Shown here: in pieces, positions 34,245 to 42,718 of the stretch
Layout of the letters: each line of letters starts with the position of its first letter
Numbering within the stretch: the first letter of the stretch is position 1
DNA from: Acidimicrobiales bacterium
GTDB lineage: Bacteria > Actinomycetota > Acidimicrobiia > Acidimicrobiales > SZUA-35
Direction of reading: 5' to 3'
Length of the DNA: 64,000 nucleotides
NCBI GenBank assembly: GCA_041394265.1
Contig: JAWKIO010000005.1
Span: 124,001-188,000 of the forward strand
The notes under the pieces: model-generated
What the model was told of the DNA's origin: nothing
Database searches by the model: none
The model's input: the letters and a program-made list of their open reading frames with translations, nothing else
Position numbers and translations under genes: made by a program

Positions 34245-35645
34245 CTAGCCCTGGACGGGCTTGGCCTTCCAGAAGTAGTTGTGGATGTCGTCGGCGGTGG
34301 TCATCCGACGGAAGGTCATCTGCACCCGGTCGCCGATCTTGACCTCGGAGGCATCGGCGAGTGCGCAGTTGAAGCGACCGCCTCCATCGAAGTCGACGAC
34401 CACGGCGATGGTGGGCGGCGACAGCGAGTAGGCCAGGCGGTCGATGGTGAAGGTGGCGACGGTGCCGAGCACGTCGGCCATCGGGACGAGTTCCATGTCG
34501 TCGACCGCTCCACCCTTGACCGACACCCGCTGGGGCGGAAGGTGGATGGCGCCGGAGGTGCGATCCTTCGACCCGACAAAGGCGTACTTCCAGTTCTCCG
34601 AACGGAACGAAGGTGGCGCCGCTGGTCCGACGGGATCGGGTCGGCGTGGTGGTTCGCGATCGAGGAAGCCTCGCCACGTGAGGAACTTGGCGTAGTCGAG
34701 TGAGTCGTCGCCCGACTCGATCTGCAGGGCGACGGTGAGGCTGGGCGTGTAGTTCGCGATGGCGTCGGTGGCGCGGAAGAAGTTGACGTCGCAGCCGTCG
34801 GCCAGGTTGATCACCATTACGGTGGTGCCCGGTGTTGCGGTGTCGAGCGCAGAAGCGAGCAGCAGCATGGGCTGGGGTGTTCCGGTGTTGCCGACGGTGG
34901 CCGACAGGTCATCGACCATGGCGGACGCACCGACGCCGGCGGCCTTGGCCGCACCACGGGCGGCCCGGGCATGGAGCCCGGCGACCACGACGAGGTTGAT
35001 GTCGTCGGGTTCGAGCTGGCACTCCTTGAAGGCGGCGTCGGCAGCCTCGGTGACGAGCGGCAGGTAGACATGCTCGCCGAAGCGGTCCTCCCACACTCGT
35101 GAGTGGTCCCAGCCCGGCAGGCGCCAGCGCTCGAGGAACTCGGCGGTCGACGAGGCACCGCCGAGCCACTCGGCGATCACGGGACCGTCGTCGTCGCTGC
35201 CGATCATGAGGGCGACGGCGGCGTCTCCTCCATTGGCCTCATCGGCCGAAGAGGGACGACCGGTGCGGACGTCGGACGACACGACGAGCGCCGGGCGGCG
35301 GCCTTCGAGCGCTGACCGCAGGGCGAGCGACAGTGACCGGGGGGATCCCCCGGCGTCGCCAGCCATCGAGGCCGACGGCAGGCGCAACGCCGCGTGGATC
35401 ACGTTGGCGTTGGTCTTGTCGAGGTAGGGCGGCGTGGTGGAGACGAAGGTGAGGGTGTCGGGGGTGACGTCGACCGTGCGCATCAGGGCGCGGGCCGCCT
35501 CGACCGACATCGAGGTTGCGTCTTCGTCGAAGCCGGCGACCGTGCGGGTGCCGCGACCGCCGCCACTCCCGAGCGCCGCCGTGATGGCGCTGCGCTGCAG
35601 CCGATGGTGAGGGAGGTAGGTCCCGTAGCCGATGAGTCCTCGCAC
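34245..35645 (-). CDS. Ketosynthase III/HMG-CoA-synthase-like domain fused to DUF35 OB-fold
   Basis: The 466-residue protein has a thiolase-superfamily N-terminal domain (about 1-320) starting GLIGYGTYLPHHRL, with later LHARAARGA and VGNTGTPQPMLL segments, and a C-terminal DUF35 OB-fold (about 330-460). The expected nucleophilic Cys is absent: the corresponding segment reads ASMAGDAGGSPRS. It is probably a non-catalytic acyl-CoA-binding partner of the SCP-x-type thiolase gene 58 bp downstream. The start is GTG 35645 with GAGGAG 5 nt upstream, and TAGTGT (35686-35681) is a likely -10. The start is divergent from a TauD gene. Confidence 0.82.
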   Translation of the reverse strand: MRGLIGYGTYLPHHRLQRSAITAALGSGGGRGTRTVAGFDEDATSMSVEAARALMRTVDVTPDTLTFVSTTPPYLDKTNANVIHAALRLPSASMAGDAGGSPRSLSLALRSALEGRRPALVVSSDVRTGRPSSADEANGGDAAVALMIGSDDDGPVIAEWLGGASSTAEFLERWRLPGWDHSRVWEDRFGEHVYLPLVTEAADAAFKECQLEPDDINLVVVAGLHARAARGAAKAAGVGASAMVDDLSATVGNTGTPQPMLLLASALDTATPGTTVMVINLADGCDVNFFRATDAIANYTPSLTVALQIESGDDSLDYAKFLTWRGFLDREPPRRPDPVGPAAPPSFRSENWKYAFVGSKDRTSGAIHLPPQRVSVKGGAVDDMELVPMADVLGTVATFTIDRLAYSLSPPTIAVVVDFDGGGRFNCALADASEVKIGDRVQMTFRRMTTADDIHNYFWKAKPVQG

Positions 35646-35780
35646 GTGTGCTCCTCGCAGAGGTCGATGTGACGCCCGCGACACTACCGCCCGACCGCTG
35701 CGGAGTGCATTTCGGGTCCAGCCGGACACACCGCCACGACGGGATCGCCCGCTTCGATGCGGCGTACTAGCGTCCGCGTC

Positions 35781-36722
35781 ATGGCCATGACCGACACCAC
35801 CACCACGCCGGCCTCGACCCGCTCGCCTCGCCCGGGCGCCGTCGCCTCACCCAGGACTGCCTACGACACCTTTGCCGTCACGACACTCACGCCCCACCTC
35901 GGAGCGGAGATCATCGGCGTCGATCTGTCGGTACCGCTCGATCCCACAACGCTTGCCGACGTCGAGCAGGCGCTTGCCGACTGGGGCGTGTTGGTGTTCC
36001 GAGACCAGGTCATCGATCGCGAACAGCACAAGGCGGTCGGGCGACACTTCGGCAAGCTCCACGTGCACCCGATGAACTTCGCACGCAACCAAGACCCCGA
36101 GCTGTTGATCGTGAAGACCACCGCCGATTCGCCCTACACCGCAGGTGACGGCTGGCACGCCGACGTGACCTGCGATGCCAACCCACCGTTCGTCTCGGCC
36201 CTCTACATCACCGAGACACCCGAGTGCGGTGGCGGCGACACGCTGTACGCCGACATGGCGTTGGCCTACGAACTGCTGTCACCCACGATGCGCAACTTCC
36301 TCGAGGGCCTCACTGCGATCCACGACGGTGCCATCCCCTACGTCGGGTCGTACAAGTCGACTCCACCAGAGGGTGGGTATCCCCGCAACGAACATCCGGT
36401 CATCGCCCGCCACCCCGTCACCGGACAGAAGCTGCTCTACGTGAACAGCGCGTTCACTTCGCACATCGTCGGGATGCACCGCTGGGAGAGCAAGGCGTTG
36501 CTCGAATCGCTCTACGACTTCATCGCCACCACTCCCCGTCTCCATGCCCGTGTCGAATGGCGGCCCAACACGCTGACGCTCTGGGACAACCGTCGCACCC
36601 AGCACCACGCAGTGTGGGACTACTACCCGCATTCCCGATACGGCGAACGGGTGTCGGTGCTGTGCGACGAACCGCCAACCGCGGCCGCCACCAACGAAGG
36701 GATGACACTCGATGCCCGCTGA
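35781..36722 (+). CDS. TauD/TfdA-family 2-oxoglutarate dioxygenase
   Basis: This 313-residue Fe(II)/2-oxoglutarate enzyme has the facial triad H-x-D in WHADVT, a distal His in RRTQHHAVWDY and the 2-oxoglutarate Arg in SRYGERVSV. The N-terminal GAEIIGVDLS and WGVLVFRDQ are typical. The start is ATG 35781, 7 nt after TAGCGT, rather than an upstream in-frame ATG at 35757 that precedes this -10 box. The LLM-type gene overlaps its end by 11 bp, so they are co-translated. Hydroxylation or cleavage of a sulfonate, ether or acid is possible; the substrate is not evident. Confidence 0.88.
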   Translation: MAMTDTTTTPASTRSPRPGAVASPRTAYDTFAVTTLTPHLGAEIIGVDLSVPLDPTTLADVEQALADWGVLVFRDQVIDREQHKAVGRHFGKLHVHPMNFARNQDPELLIVKTTADSPYTAGDGWHADVTCDANPPFVSALYITETPECGGGDTLYADMALAYELLSPTMRNFLEGLTAIHDGAIPYVGSYKSTPPEGGYPRNEHPVIARHPVTGQKLLYVNSAFTSHIVGMHRWESKALLESLYDFIATTPRLHARVEWRPNTLTLWDNRRTQHHAVWDYYPHSRYGERVSVLCDEPPTAAATNEGMTLDAR

Positions 36723-37611
36723 ACTCACCAGTCCGATCGACATCGGCACCTTCGGGATCTGGAGCGGGCTCGTCGACCTGCACCCAACGAGTCGAGTGCT
36801 CGAAATCGTCGCCGAGCTCGACGAAATGGGATGGGGTTGCCTGTGGCGACCGGAGTCGACCGGAAGAGAGCCCTTCGTGTCGGCGGCGATGTGGCTGTCG
36901 GCGTGTGACCGCATGGCGGTCGCAACCGGCATCGCCCAGACCTACGCCCGCCACCCGATCACCACGATGGCGGCCGCCCGTACGCTCGACGAGGCCTTCC
37001 CTGGTCGGTTCCTCCTCGGGCTCGGCGTCAGCCACGCGCCGCTGGTCGAGGGCGTCCGCAAGCTCGACTACTCGACACCGCTGAAAGACATGGCGGCGCA
37101 TCTCGACGCTATGGACGCCACGCCGTTCGCCGGCCTCGCCCGCGAGGGTCGACCGCCACGCGTCCTGGCGGCTCTCGGCCCGAAAATGCTGGCGTTGGCG
37201 GCCGAGAAGGCCGACGGTGCCCACCCGTACTTCACGACGCCCGACCACACCGTGATCGCGCGCAACGTGATGGGCCCCAACAAGTTCCTCGCCCCGGAGC
37301 AGATGGTGGTCATCGAGACTGACGCCGAGGTGGCCCGGCGCATCGCCCGCAAGAACATGGCCCGCTATCTGCAGCTGCCGAACTACACCAACAATCTGCA
37401 ACGGCTGGGGTTCACCGAAGCCGACATCGCCGACGTGAGTGACCGGCTCGTCGATGCGATCGTGCCGTGGGGCAGTGTCGACGACGTCGTCCCCCGCATC
37501 CGTGAACACCTCGACGCCGGTGCCGACCACGTCTGCATCCAGGTCCTGGTCGAGACGACCGAGGTGCCGGTGGCGTCGTATCGCGCGCTGGCCGAGGCAC
37601 TGCTCGGCTGA
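36712..37611 (+). CDS. LLM-class, probably F420-dependent oxidoreductase (TIGR03620-like)
   Basis: The 299-residue luciferase-like barrel protein shows GTFGIWSG, GWGCLWRPES, RFLLGLGVSH, VLAALGPKMLALAAEKADGAHPY (core ALGPKMLALA) and a C-terminal GADHVCIQVL. It resembles the TIGR03620 F420 family of mycobacteria. Its ATG lies 11 bp inside the TauD gene, in another frame, so the two proteins probably work together, for example in successive oxidation of one substrate. The cofactor (F420 or FMN) cannot be fixed by eye. Confidence 0.85.
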   Translation: MPAELTSPIDIGTFGIWSGLVDLHPTSRVLEIVAELDEMGWGCLWRPESTGREPFVSAAMWLSACDRMAVATGIAQTYARHPITTMAAARTLDEAFPGRFLLGLGVSHAPLVEGVRKLDYSTPLKDMAAHLDAMDATPFAGLAREGRPPRVLAALGPKMLALAAEKADGAHPYFTTPDHTVIARNVMGPNKFLAPEQMVVIETDAEVARRIARKNMARYLQLPNYTNNLQRLGFTEADIADVSDRLVDAIVPWGSVDDVVPRIREHLDAGADHVCIQVLVETTEVPVASYRALAEALLG

Positions 37612-37657
37612 CCGCGTCGGTTCGAACTGGCGGCCGCGAAGTGACAGGATCACGGCC

Positions 37658-38779
37658 ATGTTGAACGCGCTCGACGACTACCCGATCCACCAGACCCCGG
37701 AACCGGTCGCCCAACTGGCAACCACCGATCGCAACGCCTACGACCGCACCTGGTTCAACGGCTACAGCGCCGATGCGTCGTCGTACTTCGGGATCGGGAT
37801 GGCGATCTATCCCCACCGTGGCGTCATGGACTGCGCGTTCAGCTGCGTGTCCAAGGGAGGCCGCCAGCACGCGTTCTTCGCCTCCCGCAATGCGCCGCTG
37901 GAGCGGACCGACATGCGAGTGGGCCCGTTTCGCATCGAGGTGGTCGAGCCGTTGCGGCGAACCCGAGTGGTGCTGGAGGACAACGACACCGGCGTGGCCT
38001 GCGACCTCACCTTCTCGGCCCGGACCTCCGGCATCCAGGAAGGGCGCCAGACCCTGTGGCAGGGCGCTCGACGGTTCATGGATGCCACCCGGTTCGACCA
38101 GTTCGGCCGCTGGACCGGAACGGTCCAACACCCCGACGGTGAGTTCACGGTCGACGAGTGGCACGGCACCAAGGACCGCTCGTGGGGCATCCGTCCGGTT
38201 GGCGAACCCGACACGGCCGGCGCCCCGGCTCGGCCCCGCTCGTTCTTCTTCCTATGGGCCCCGCTGATCTGGGACGACCACGTGTCGCACGCCATCTTCT
38301 TCGACGGGGCCAAGGGCGAACCGCTGATTCGCGAAGGCATCGAAGCCCCGTTGTTCGCCAGCGAGGCCGACATCCCGGCGTCGCTCGAGGACACCGACAC
38401 TCGCATGCTCACCGCCGTCCATCGGGTCGACTATCACCCGGGCACGCGACTGGCCAAGTACGCCGAGATCGACCTGATCCGGCTGGATGGCAGCAAGCGC
38501 ACGATCGCCATGGAGCCGCAGCTGGTCTTCTACATGAAGGGCCTTGGCTACGGCCACCCCACGTGGCGCCAGGGCATGTGGAAGGGCGAACTCGAGCTGG
38601 GCTACGAGGTCTACGAACCGACCGAGATCGACCCGCTCCGACCTGAGAACGTCCACGTGCAGCAGATCGTGACCACCAGCGATGGGACGAAGACCGGCAT
38701 CGGCGTGCTCGAGCAGATCGCCATCGGTCCCCATTCGCCGTCGGGGCTCACGGGCGCGCTCGACGGCTTTGCCGGCTGA
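37658..38779 (+). CDS. AttH/CrtC-like lipocalin-fold family protein, unknown role
   Basis: The 373-residue protein has the two-sheet pattern of hydroxyneurosporene-synthase/AttH-like proteins of the DUF7064/7065 type: FNGYSADASSYFGIGMAIYP near residue 29 (core SSYFGIGMAIYP), then EWHGTKDRSWGIRPVG and a late HVQQIVTTSDG segment. Relatives bind or isomerise hydrophobic molecules such as carotenoids or steroids; no activity is established for this type. The start is ATG 37658, 7 nt after CAGGAT. It follows the TauD and LLM genes on one strand with a 46-bp gap, possibly the same pathway. Confidence 0.65.
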   Translation: MLNALDDYPIHQTPEPVAQLATTDRNAYDRTWFNGYSADASSYFGIGMAIYPHRGVMDCAFSCVSKGGRQHAFFASRNAPLERTDMRVGPFRIEVVEPLRRTRVVLEDNDTGVACDLTFSARTSGIQEGRQTLWQGARRFMDATRFDQFGRWTGTVQHPDGEFTVDEWHGTKDRSWGIRPVGEPDTAGAPARPRSFFFLWAPLIWDDHVSHAIFFDGAKGEPLIREGIEAPLFASEADIPASLEDTDTRMLTAVHRVDYHPGTRLAKYAEIDLIRLDGSKRTIAMEPQLVFYMKGLGYGHPTWRQGMWKGELELGYEVYEPTEIDPLRPENVHVQQIVTTSDGTKTGIGVLEQIAIGPHSPSGLTGALDGFAG

Positions 38780-38789
38780 CGTCGGTCCG

Positions 38790-40652
38790 TCAGGCAGCCG
38801 CCAACGGTTCAGCGACGAACTGGGTCCGACACAGCTCGGCGTACAGACCTTCGGCGGCGACCAGTTCGTCGTGGGTGCCGAGTTCGACGATGCGACCGCC
38901 GTCGACCACGGCAATCTGATCCGCCTTGCGAACGGTGGCCAAGCGGTGGGCGATCACGATCGACGTGCGACCTTCCAGGGCTTGATCGAGCGCGGCATGG
39001 ACGAGTGTCTCCGAGTTGGCGTCCAGGTGAGCGGTCGCCTCGTCGAGGATGACCACCGACGGATCCTTCAACAGCAGGCGGGCGATAGCGATGCGCTGCT
39101 TCTCGCCGCCGGAGAGTCGGTGACCCCGATCGCCGACCACCGTGTCGACACCGTCAGGAAGGCGATCGACGACGTCCCAGATCTGTGCGGCACGGAGCGC
39201 CGCCTCGAGGTCGTCGTCGGTCGCCGAAGGCTTCGCGTAGCGCAGGTTCGACGCCAACGTTTCGTGGAACAGGTGCACGTCCTGCGACACGACACCGACG
39301 GCGGCCCCGACGCTGGCGAGCGTCGAGTCGCGTAGGTCGATGCCACCGATGCGCACACTGCCACCGGTCGGGTCGTAGAGACGCGAGACCAGTCCGGCGA
39401 TCGTGGACTTGCCGGCGCCCGATGGACCGACCAGTGCCAGGGTCTGCCCGGGCTCGACCCGGAGCGAGATGCCGTGGAGCACCTGCTCGCTGTCACGATG
39501 ATCGAGGCGAGCGACGCCCTCGAGCGACGCGAGCGACACCTCGGCCGCATTGGGATACCGGAACTCGACCGAGTCGAACTCGACGGCCACGTTGCCGCCC
39601 GGAACCAACACCGGCTCCTCGGCGTCGACGATCATCGGTTCCAGGTCGAGCACCTCGAACACTCGCTCGAAGCTCACCATCGTGGTCATGACGTCGACCT
39701 GCACATTCGACAGGGCGGTGAGCGGGCCGTAGAGCCGGTTGAGGTAGGCGGTGAGAGCGACCAGCGTGCCGATGCCGAGCGACCCGGCGGCCGCCATGAC
39801 GCCGCCGACGCCGTACACCATGGCGACGGCGAGCGAGGCAAGGAGCCCGAGTGAGGTCATGACGATCCGCTGATACATGGCAGCGGTGACGCCGATGTCT
39901 CGGACTCGATTGGTCCGCTTGGCGAACGCTGCCGACTCGTCATCGGGACGACCGAAGAGCTTGACCACCATGGCGCCCGACACGTTGAACCGTTCGGTCA
40001 TCATCTGACCCATCTCGCCGTTGAGCCGATATCGCTCCCTTGTGATCTTCGACAGTCGGTCGCCGGTCCACCGAGCGGGGAGCACGAACAACGGGAGTAG
40101 GCCCAGAGCGAGCAACGTGATCTGCCACGACAGCACGAGCATGGCCGTGATCGTGGCGGCAACGCCGATGACGTTGCCCACGACGTTCGACAGAGTCGAG
40201 GTGAATGCCTGCTGTGCGCCCTGCACGTCGGAGTTCAGCCGGGTGACGAGCGCTCCGGTCTCGGCTCGGCTGAAGAACCCGATCGGCATGCGTTGGACGT
40301 GATCGAACACCTGCGAGCGGAGATCGGCGATCAGCCCCTCGCCGATCCGGGCCGACAGCCAACGCTGCACGATCTCGATGACGGCCGTGGCAACGGCGAG
40401 CGCACCGACGAGAAGGCTCAGCCACACGACGAGGTCGGTCCTTCCCGGCGTGATGCCGTCGTCAATGATCGCCTTGAGGACCAGTGGTGTCGCTGCGCCC
40501 AACAACGACGAGGCGACGACGAGTGCAAGGAAGCCCGCGATCATGCGCCGATAGGGCTGGGCGAATCGCACGACACGGGCGTAGGTGCCGGGCGCGAGCC
40601 GATGGTTCATCACGGAGCGGTCTTGTGAAAGGGAGCGTCCGGGTCGTGGCAT
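38790..40652 (-). CDS. ABC transporter, fused permease and ATPase
   Basis: The 620-residue half-transporter, probably a homodimer, joins six transmembrane helices (about 35-320) to an ATP-binding cassette (about 365-610). Walker A is GPSGAGKST, the Q-loop VSQDVHLF, the signature LSGGEKQR and Walker B VVILDEATAHLD. It looks like an exporter of lipids or drugs (MsbA/LmrA-type). The start is ATG 40652 with GGAG 6 nt upstream; an in-frame ATG at 40802 would overlap the divergent MarR gene. The MarR palindromes between them suggest MarR control. The substrate is unknown. Confidence 0.9.
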   Translation of the reverse strand: MPRPGRSLSQDRSVMNHRLAPGTYARVVRFAQPYRRMIAGFLALVVASSLLGAATPLVLKAIIDDGITPGRTDLVVWLSLLVGALAVATAVIEIVQRWLSARIGEGLIADLRSQVFDHVQRMPIGFFSRAETGALVTRLNSDVQGAQQAFTSTLSNVVGNVIGVAATITAMLVLSWQITLLALGLLPLFVLPARWTGDRLSKITRERYRLNGEMGQMMTERFNVSGAMVVKLFGRPDDESAAFAKRTNRVRDIGVTAAMYQRIVMTSLGLLASLAVAMVYGVGGVMAAAGSLGIGTLVALTAYLNRLYGPLTALSNVQVDVMTTMVSFERVFEVLDLEPMIVDAEEPVLVPGGNVAVEFDSVEFRYPNAAEVSLASLEGVARLDHRDSEQVLHGISLRVEPGQTLALVGPSGAGKSTIAGLVSRLYDPTGGSVRIGGIDLRDSTLASVGAAVGVVSQDVHLFHETLASNLRYAKPSATDDDLEAALRAAQIWDVVDRLPDGVDTVVGDRGHRLSGGEKQRIAIARLLLKDPSVVILDEATAHLDANSETLVHAALDQALEGRTSIVIAHRLATVRKADQIAVVDGGRIVELGTHDELVAAEGLYAELCRTQFVAEPLAAA

Positions 40653-40706
40653 GTTGTCTCCGTTGGGGTCGAGCAAAGGGGTTCGGAAGGCAATCGATGT
40701 GTCTAC

Positions 40707-40726
40707 CTCATAATGAGTTAAACTCA
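40707..40726. promoter_or_regulatory. Overlapping MarR operators
   Basis: Two palindromes share the tetramer TGAG: CTCAT-A-ATGAG (40707-40717) and TGAGTT-A-AACTCA (40714-40726). The second overlaps TAAACT (40719-40724), the -10 box 6 nt before the MarR ATG. MarR binding there would shut off its own leaderless transcript and probably the divergent ABC transporter gene. Confidence 0.7.
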
Positions 40727-40730
40727 CTAC

Positions 40731-41183
40731 ATGGCCGAATCTATTCCCGTGAGCGCGGAAATTGCTGAGCACCTCGAACACTTGAGCAGGCGCATGCGCC
40801 ATACGGCCCGTGCCCAGTTCGAGCCGCTGGGGATCACACCTGCGCTGGCCAGAGCGCTGCGCATCATCGGACGGGCGGAGACACCGATCCGGATGAGCGA
40901 ACTGGCCGACCGTCTGCGAGTCGCCCGTCGATCGGCCACGTCGGTGGTCGACGAACTCGCCGAACGGGGCCTGGTCGAACGTTGCGATGACCCCAACGAT
41001 CGTCGTGCAGTGACGGTCGAGCTCAGCGAGGAGGGTCGGTCATTGATGCGAGAGCTACGGTCACGCCGCCGCAACGCCGGCGCAGCGTTGGTTCGAGGGC
41101 TCAGCTCGACGGACCAGGTCGCGCTCCTGGAGCTGCTGCGAAAGCTCGATGCACTGGCTCCACCACACCACCACCGGGCTTGA
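40731..41183 (+). CDS. MarR-family regulator
   Basis: The 150-residue winged-helix protein has recognition-helix region MSELADRLRVARRSATSVVD (about 52-71) and the wing DPNDRRAVTVELSEEG (about 84-99). MarR proteins usually repress efflux or catabolic genes and release DNA on binding phenolic ligands. It is divergent from the ABC transporter gene and probably controls it and itself through the overlapping palindromes. ATG 40731 is 6 nt after TAAACT. Its stop lies 3 bp before that of the convergent PLP decarboxylase gene. Confidence 0.9.
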   Translation: MAESIPVSAEIAEHLEHLSRRMRHTARAQFEPLGITPALARALRIIGRAETPIRMSELADRLRVARRSATSVVDELAERGLVERCDDPNDRRAVTVELSEEGRSLMRELRSRRRNAGAALVRGLSSTDQVALLELLRKLDALAPPHHHRA

Positions 41184-41186
41184 TCG

Positions 41187-42566
41187 TCAGAGGTCGGTCG
41201 CCGGCACCGACTCGAGATCGTCGAGAATGACCCGAAGGCTGTCCATGGTCGTTCGTGGATTGACGATGCATACCCGCAGGCACTGCTCACCCCTGAAGCG
41301 AGTCGGGACGATCAGGTAGTCACCAGCACGGGCGTGCGTCTCGCACCACGCCTTGGTGTCGTTCGCCGACAAGTCGGCACGGCGGAAGAGCACGACCGAG
41401 AGGTCGGGTTCGAGCAACAGCTCGAGACCGGGTCGAGCTCCGACCTCGTCGGCAAACGCCCGGGCAGTCGTGAGCGTGGCCTCCATCGCATCGGCGTAGG
41501 CGTCGGTGCCGTAGGTGGCCAGCGAGAACCACAGCGGCAGGCCCCGGGCCCGGCGAGACAGGTGGTAGGCGTAGTCGGACGGGTTCCATTCCGAACGGTC
41601 GACCTCTTCGAGGTAGTCACCGTGTTGGGCGTGGGCGCGAGTGGCCAACTCGGGTTGGCGGTAGACCAGAGCAGCGCAGTCGTAGGGAGCGAACAGCCAC
41701 TTGTGGGGATCGAGTCCGAAACTGTCCGATCGCTCGATCCCGGCGAACGTGGCGCGTGCCGACGGCGCGCACAGAGCGGCAAGCCCGTAGGCGCCATCGA
41801 CGTGGAGCCACAGACCCCGCTCCTCGCAGACATCGGCGATTGCGTCGAGTTCGTCGACCGCGCCGGCGTTCGTCGTGCCACCGGTTGCTGCGACGGCGAA
41901 CACTTCGACTCCGGCCTCGTCAGCCGCGGCGAGGGCAGCTCGTAGCGCCGCTCCGGTCATCCGGTCGCGCTCGTCGATCTGCACGTCGACCAGGCCGGCG
42001 TCCATCACGTTCGCCGTGGCCCGGACCGATGCGTGGGCTTCGCACGTGACGGCGATCGAGAGCCGCCCGGTCGAACCGGTGCGCTCCCGGTAGGCCGAAC
42101 GAGCCGTGACGAGCGCCGACAGATTCGCCGCCGATCCACCACTCACGAACGTACCGCCCGCCGTTGCCGGATAGCCGGCCAGGTCGGCCAGCCAACCGAG
42201 CGCCTGGTTCTCGGCCGCGATCGCACCCGCCCCGGCCTCCCACACGCCACCGAAGATCGACGATGCGCTGACGACCAGATCGAACACGGCCGCCGCATTC
42301 GTCGGCGCCGTGGGGACATACGCCAGATTCATCGGGTCGTCCATCGGACGACACGCCGGCAGCAGCTGGTCGCGGAAGATCGCCAACGCCCGATGAGCGC
42401 CGACACCCGACGGCGACACACACCCGGCCAGGGCCTCGGCCAGCTGTTCGGCCGGCATCGCTCCCCAGCGAGTGTCCTTCGGTTCGCGCAGTCGTTCGAT
42501 CGCGTAGCCGATCACCGAATGGGCGAACAGATCCGTGCTCTCGTCCCACGTATGCATTCCCGGCAT
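41187..42566 (-). CDS. Group II PLP-dependent decarboxylase (aromatic-L-amino-acid or glutamate type)
   Basis: The 459-residue fold-type I enzyme decarboxylates an amino acid to an amine. The PLP lysine is in LDPHKWLFAPYDC, with HVDGAYG carrying the PLP-binding Asp and the T-GTTNAGAVD segment upstream. It resembles aromatic-L-amino-acid, tyrosine or valine decarboxylases; the amino acid cannot be named. The start is ATG 42566, 7 nt after TACGGT (minus strand), giving MPGMHTWDES. The glutamine-synthetase-like gene upstream on the same strand may ligate the resulting amine to glutamate. The spacer between them holds a four-unit repeat. Confidence 0.87.
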   Translation of the reverse strand: MPGMHTWDESTDLFAHSVIGYAIERLREPKDTRWGAMPAEQLAEALAGCVSPSGVGAHRALAIFRDQLLPACRPMDDPMNLAYVPTAPTNAAAVFDLVVSASSIFGGVWEAGAGAIAAENQALGWLADLAGYPATAGGTFVSGGSAANLSALVTARSAYRERTGSTGRLSIAVTCEAHASVRATANVMDAGLVDVQIDERDRMTGAALRAALAAADEAGVEVFAVAATGGTTNAGAVDELDAIADVCEERGLWLHVDGAYGLAALCAPSARATFAGIERSDSFGLDPHKWLFAPYDCAALVYRQPELATRAHAQHGDYLEEVDRSEWNPSDYAYHLSRRARGLPLWFSLATYGTDAYADAMEATLTTARAFADEVGARPGLELLLEPDLSVVLFRRADLSANDTKAWCETHARAGDYLIVPTRFRGEQCLRVCIVNPRTTMDSLRVILDDLESVPATDL

Positions 42567-42593
42567 GCCCGCGACCGTACCCCTCCTCCCCAC

Positions 42594-42699
42594 TTCTGTG
42601 CGTCAATCCCACCGCCAATCCCGAACTGTGCGTGGAAGTTCCCGCAGGCGGGAAGAATGACGCACAGAACGGTGGGGGCGGTGAGTTTGACGCACAGAA
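42594..42699. repeat. Four-unit intergenic element, CTGTGCGTCA family, copy 2
   Basis: Forward units at 42594-42612 and 42624-42642 and reverse units at 42651-42669 and 42681-42699 have start spacings of 30, 27 and 30. The core is TTCTGTGCGTCA. The inner pair encloses TTCCCG-CAGG-CGGGAA. The same core and inner CCCG/CGGG hairpin occur at 6125-6201. It begins 28 bp upstream of the PLP decarboxylase start. Confidence 0.8.
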
Positions 42700-42718
42700 C
42701 GGTGGGCGAGAGCGGCCC

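Noticed and set aside
42597..42607. The 42594 repeat as the -35 of the PLP decarboxylase promoter
   Set aside because: A TTGACG occurs in the first unit, but the spacing to TACGGT is 21 bp, too long for a normal promoter.
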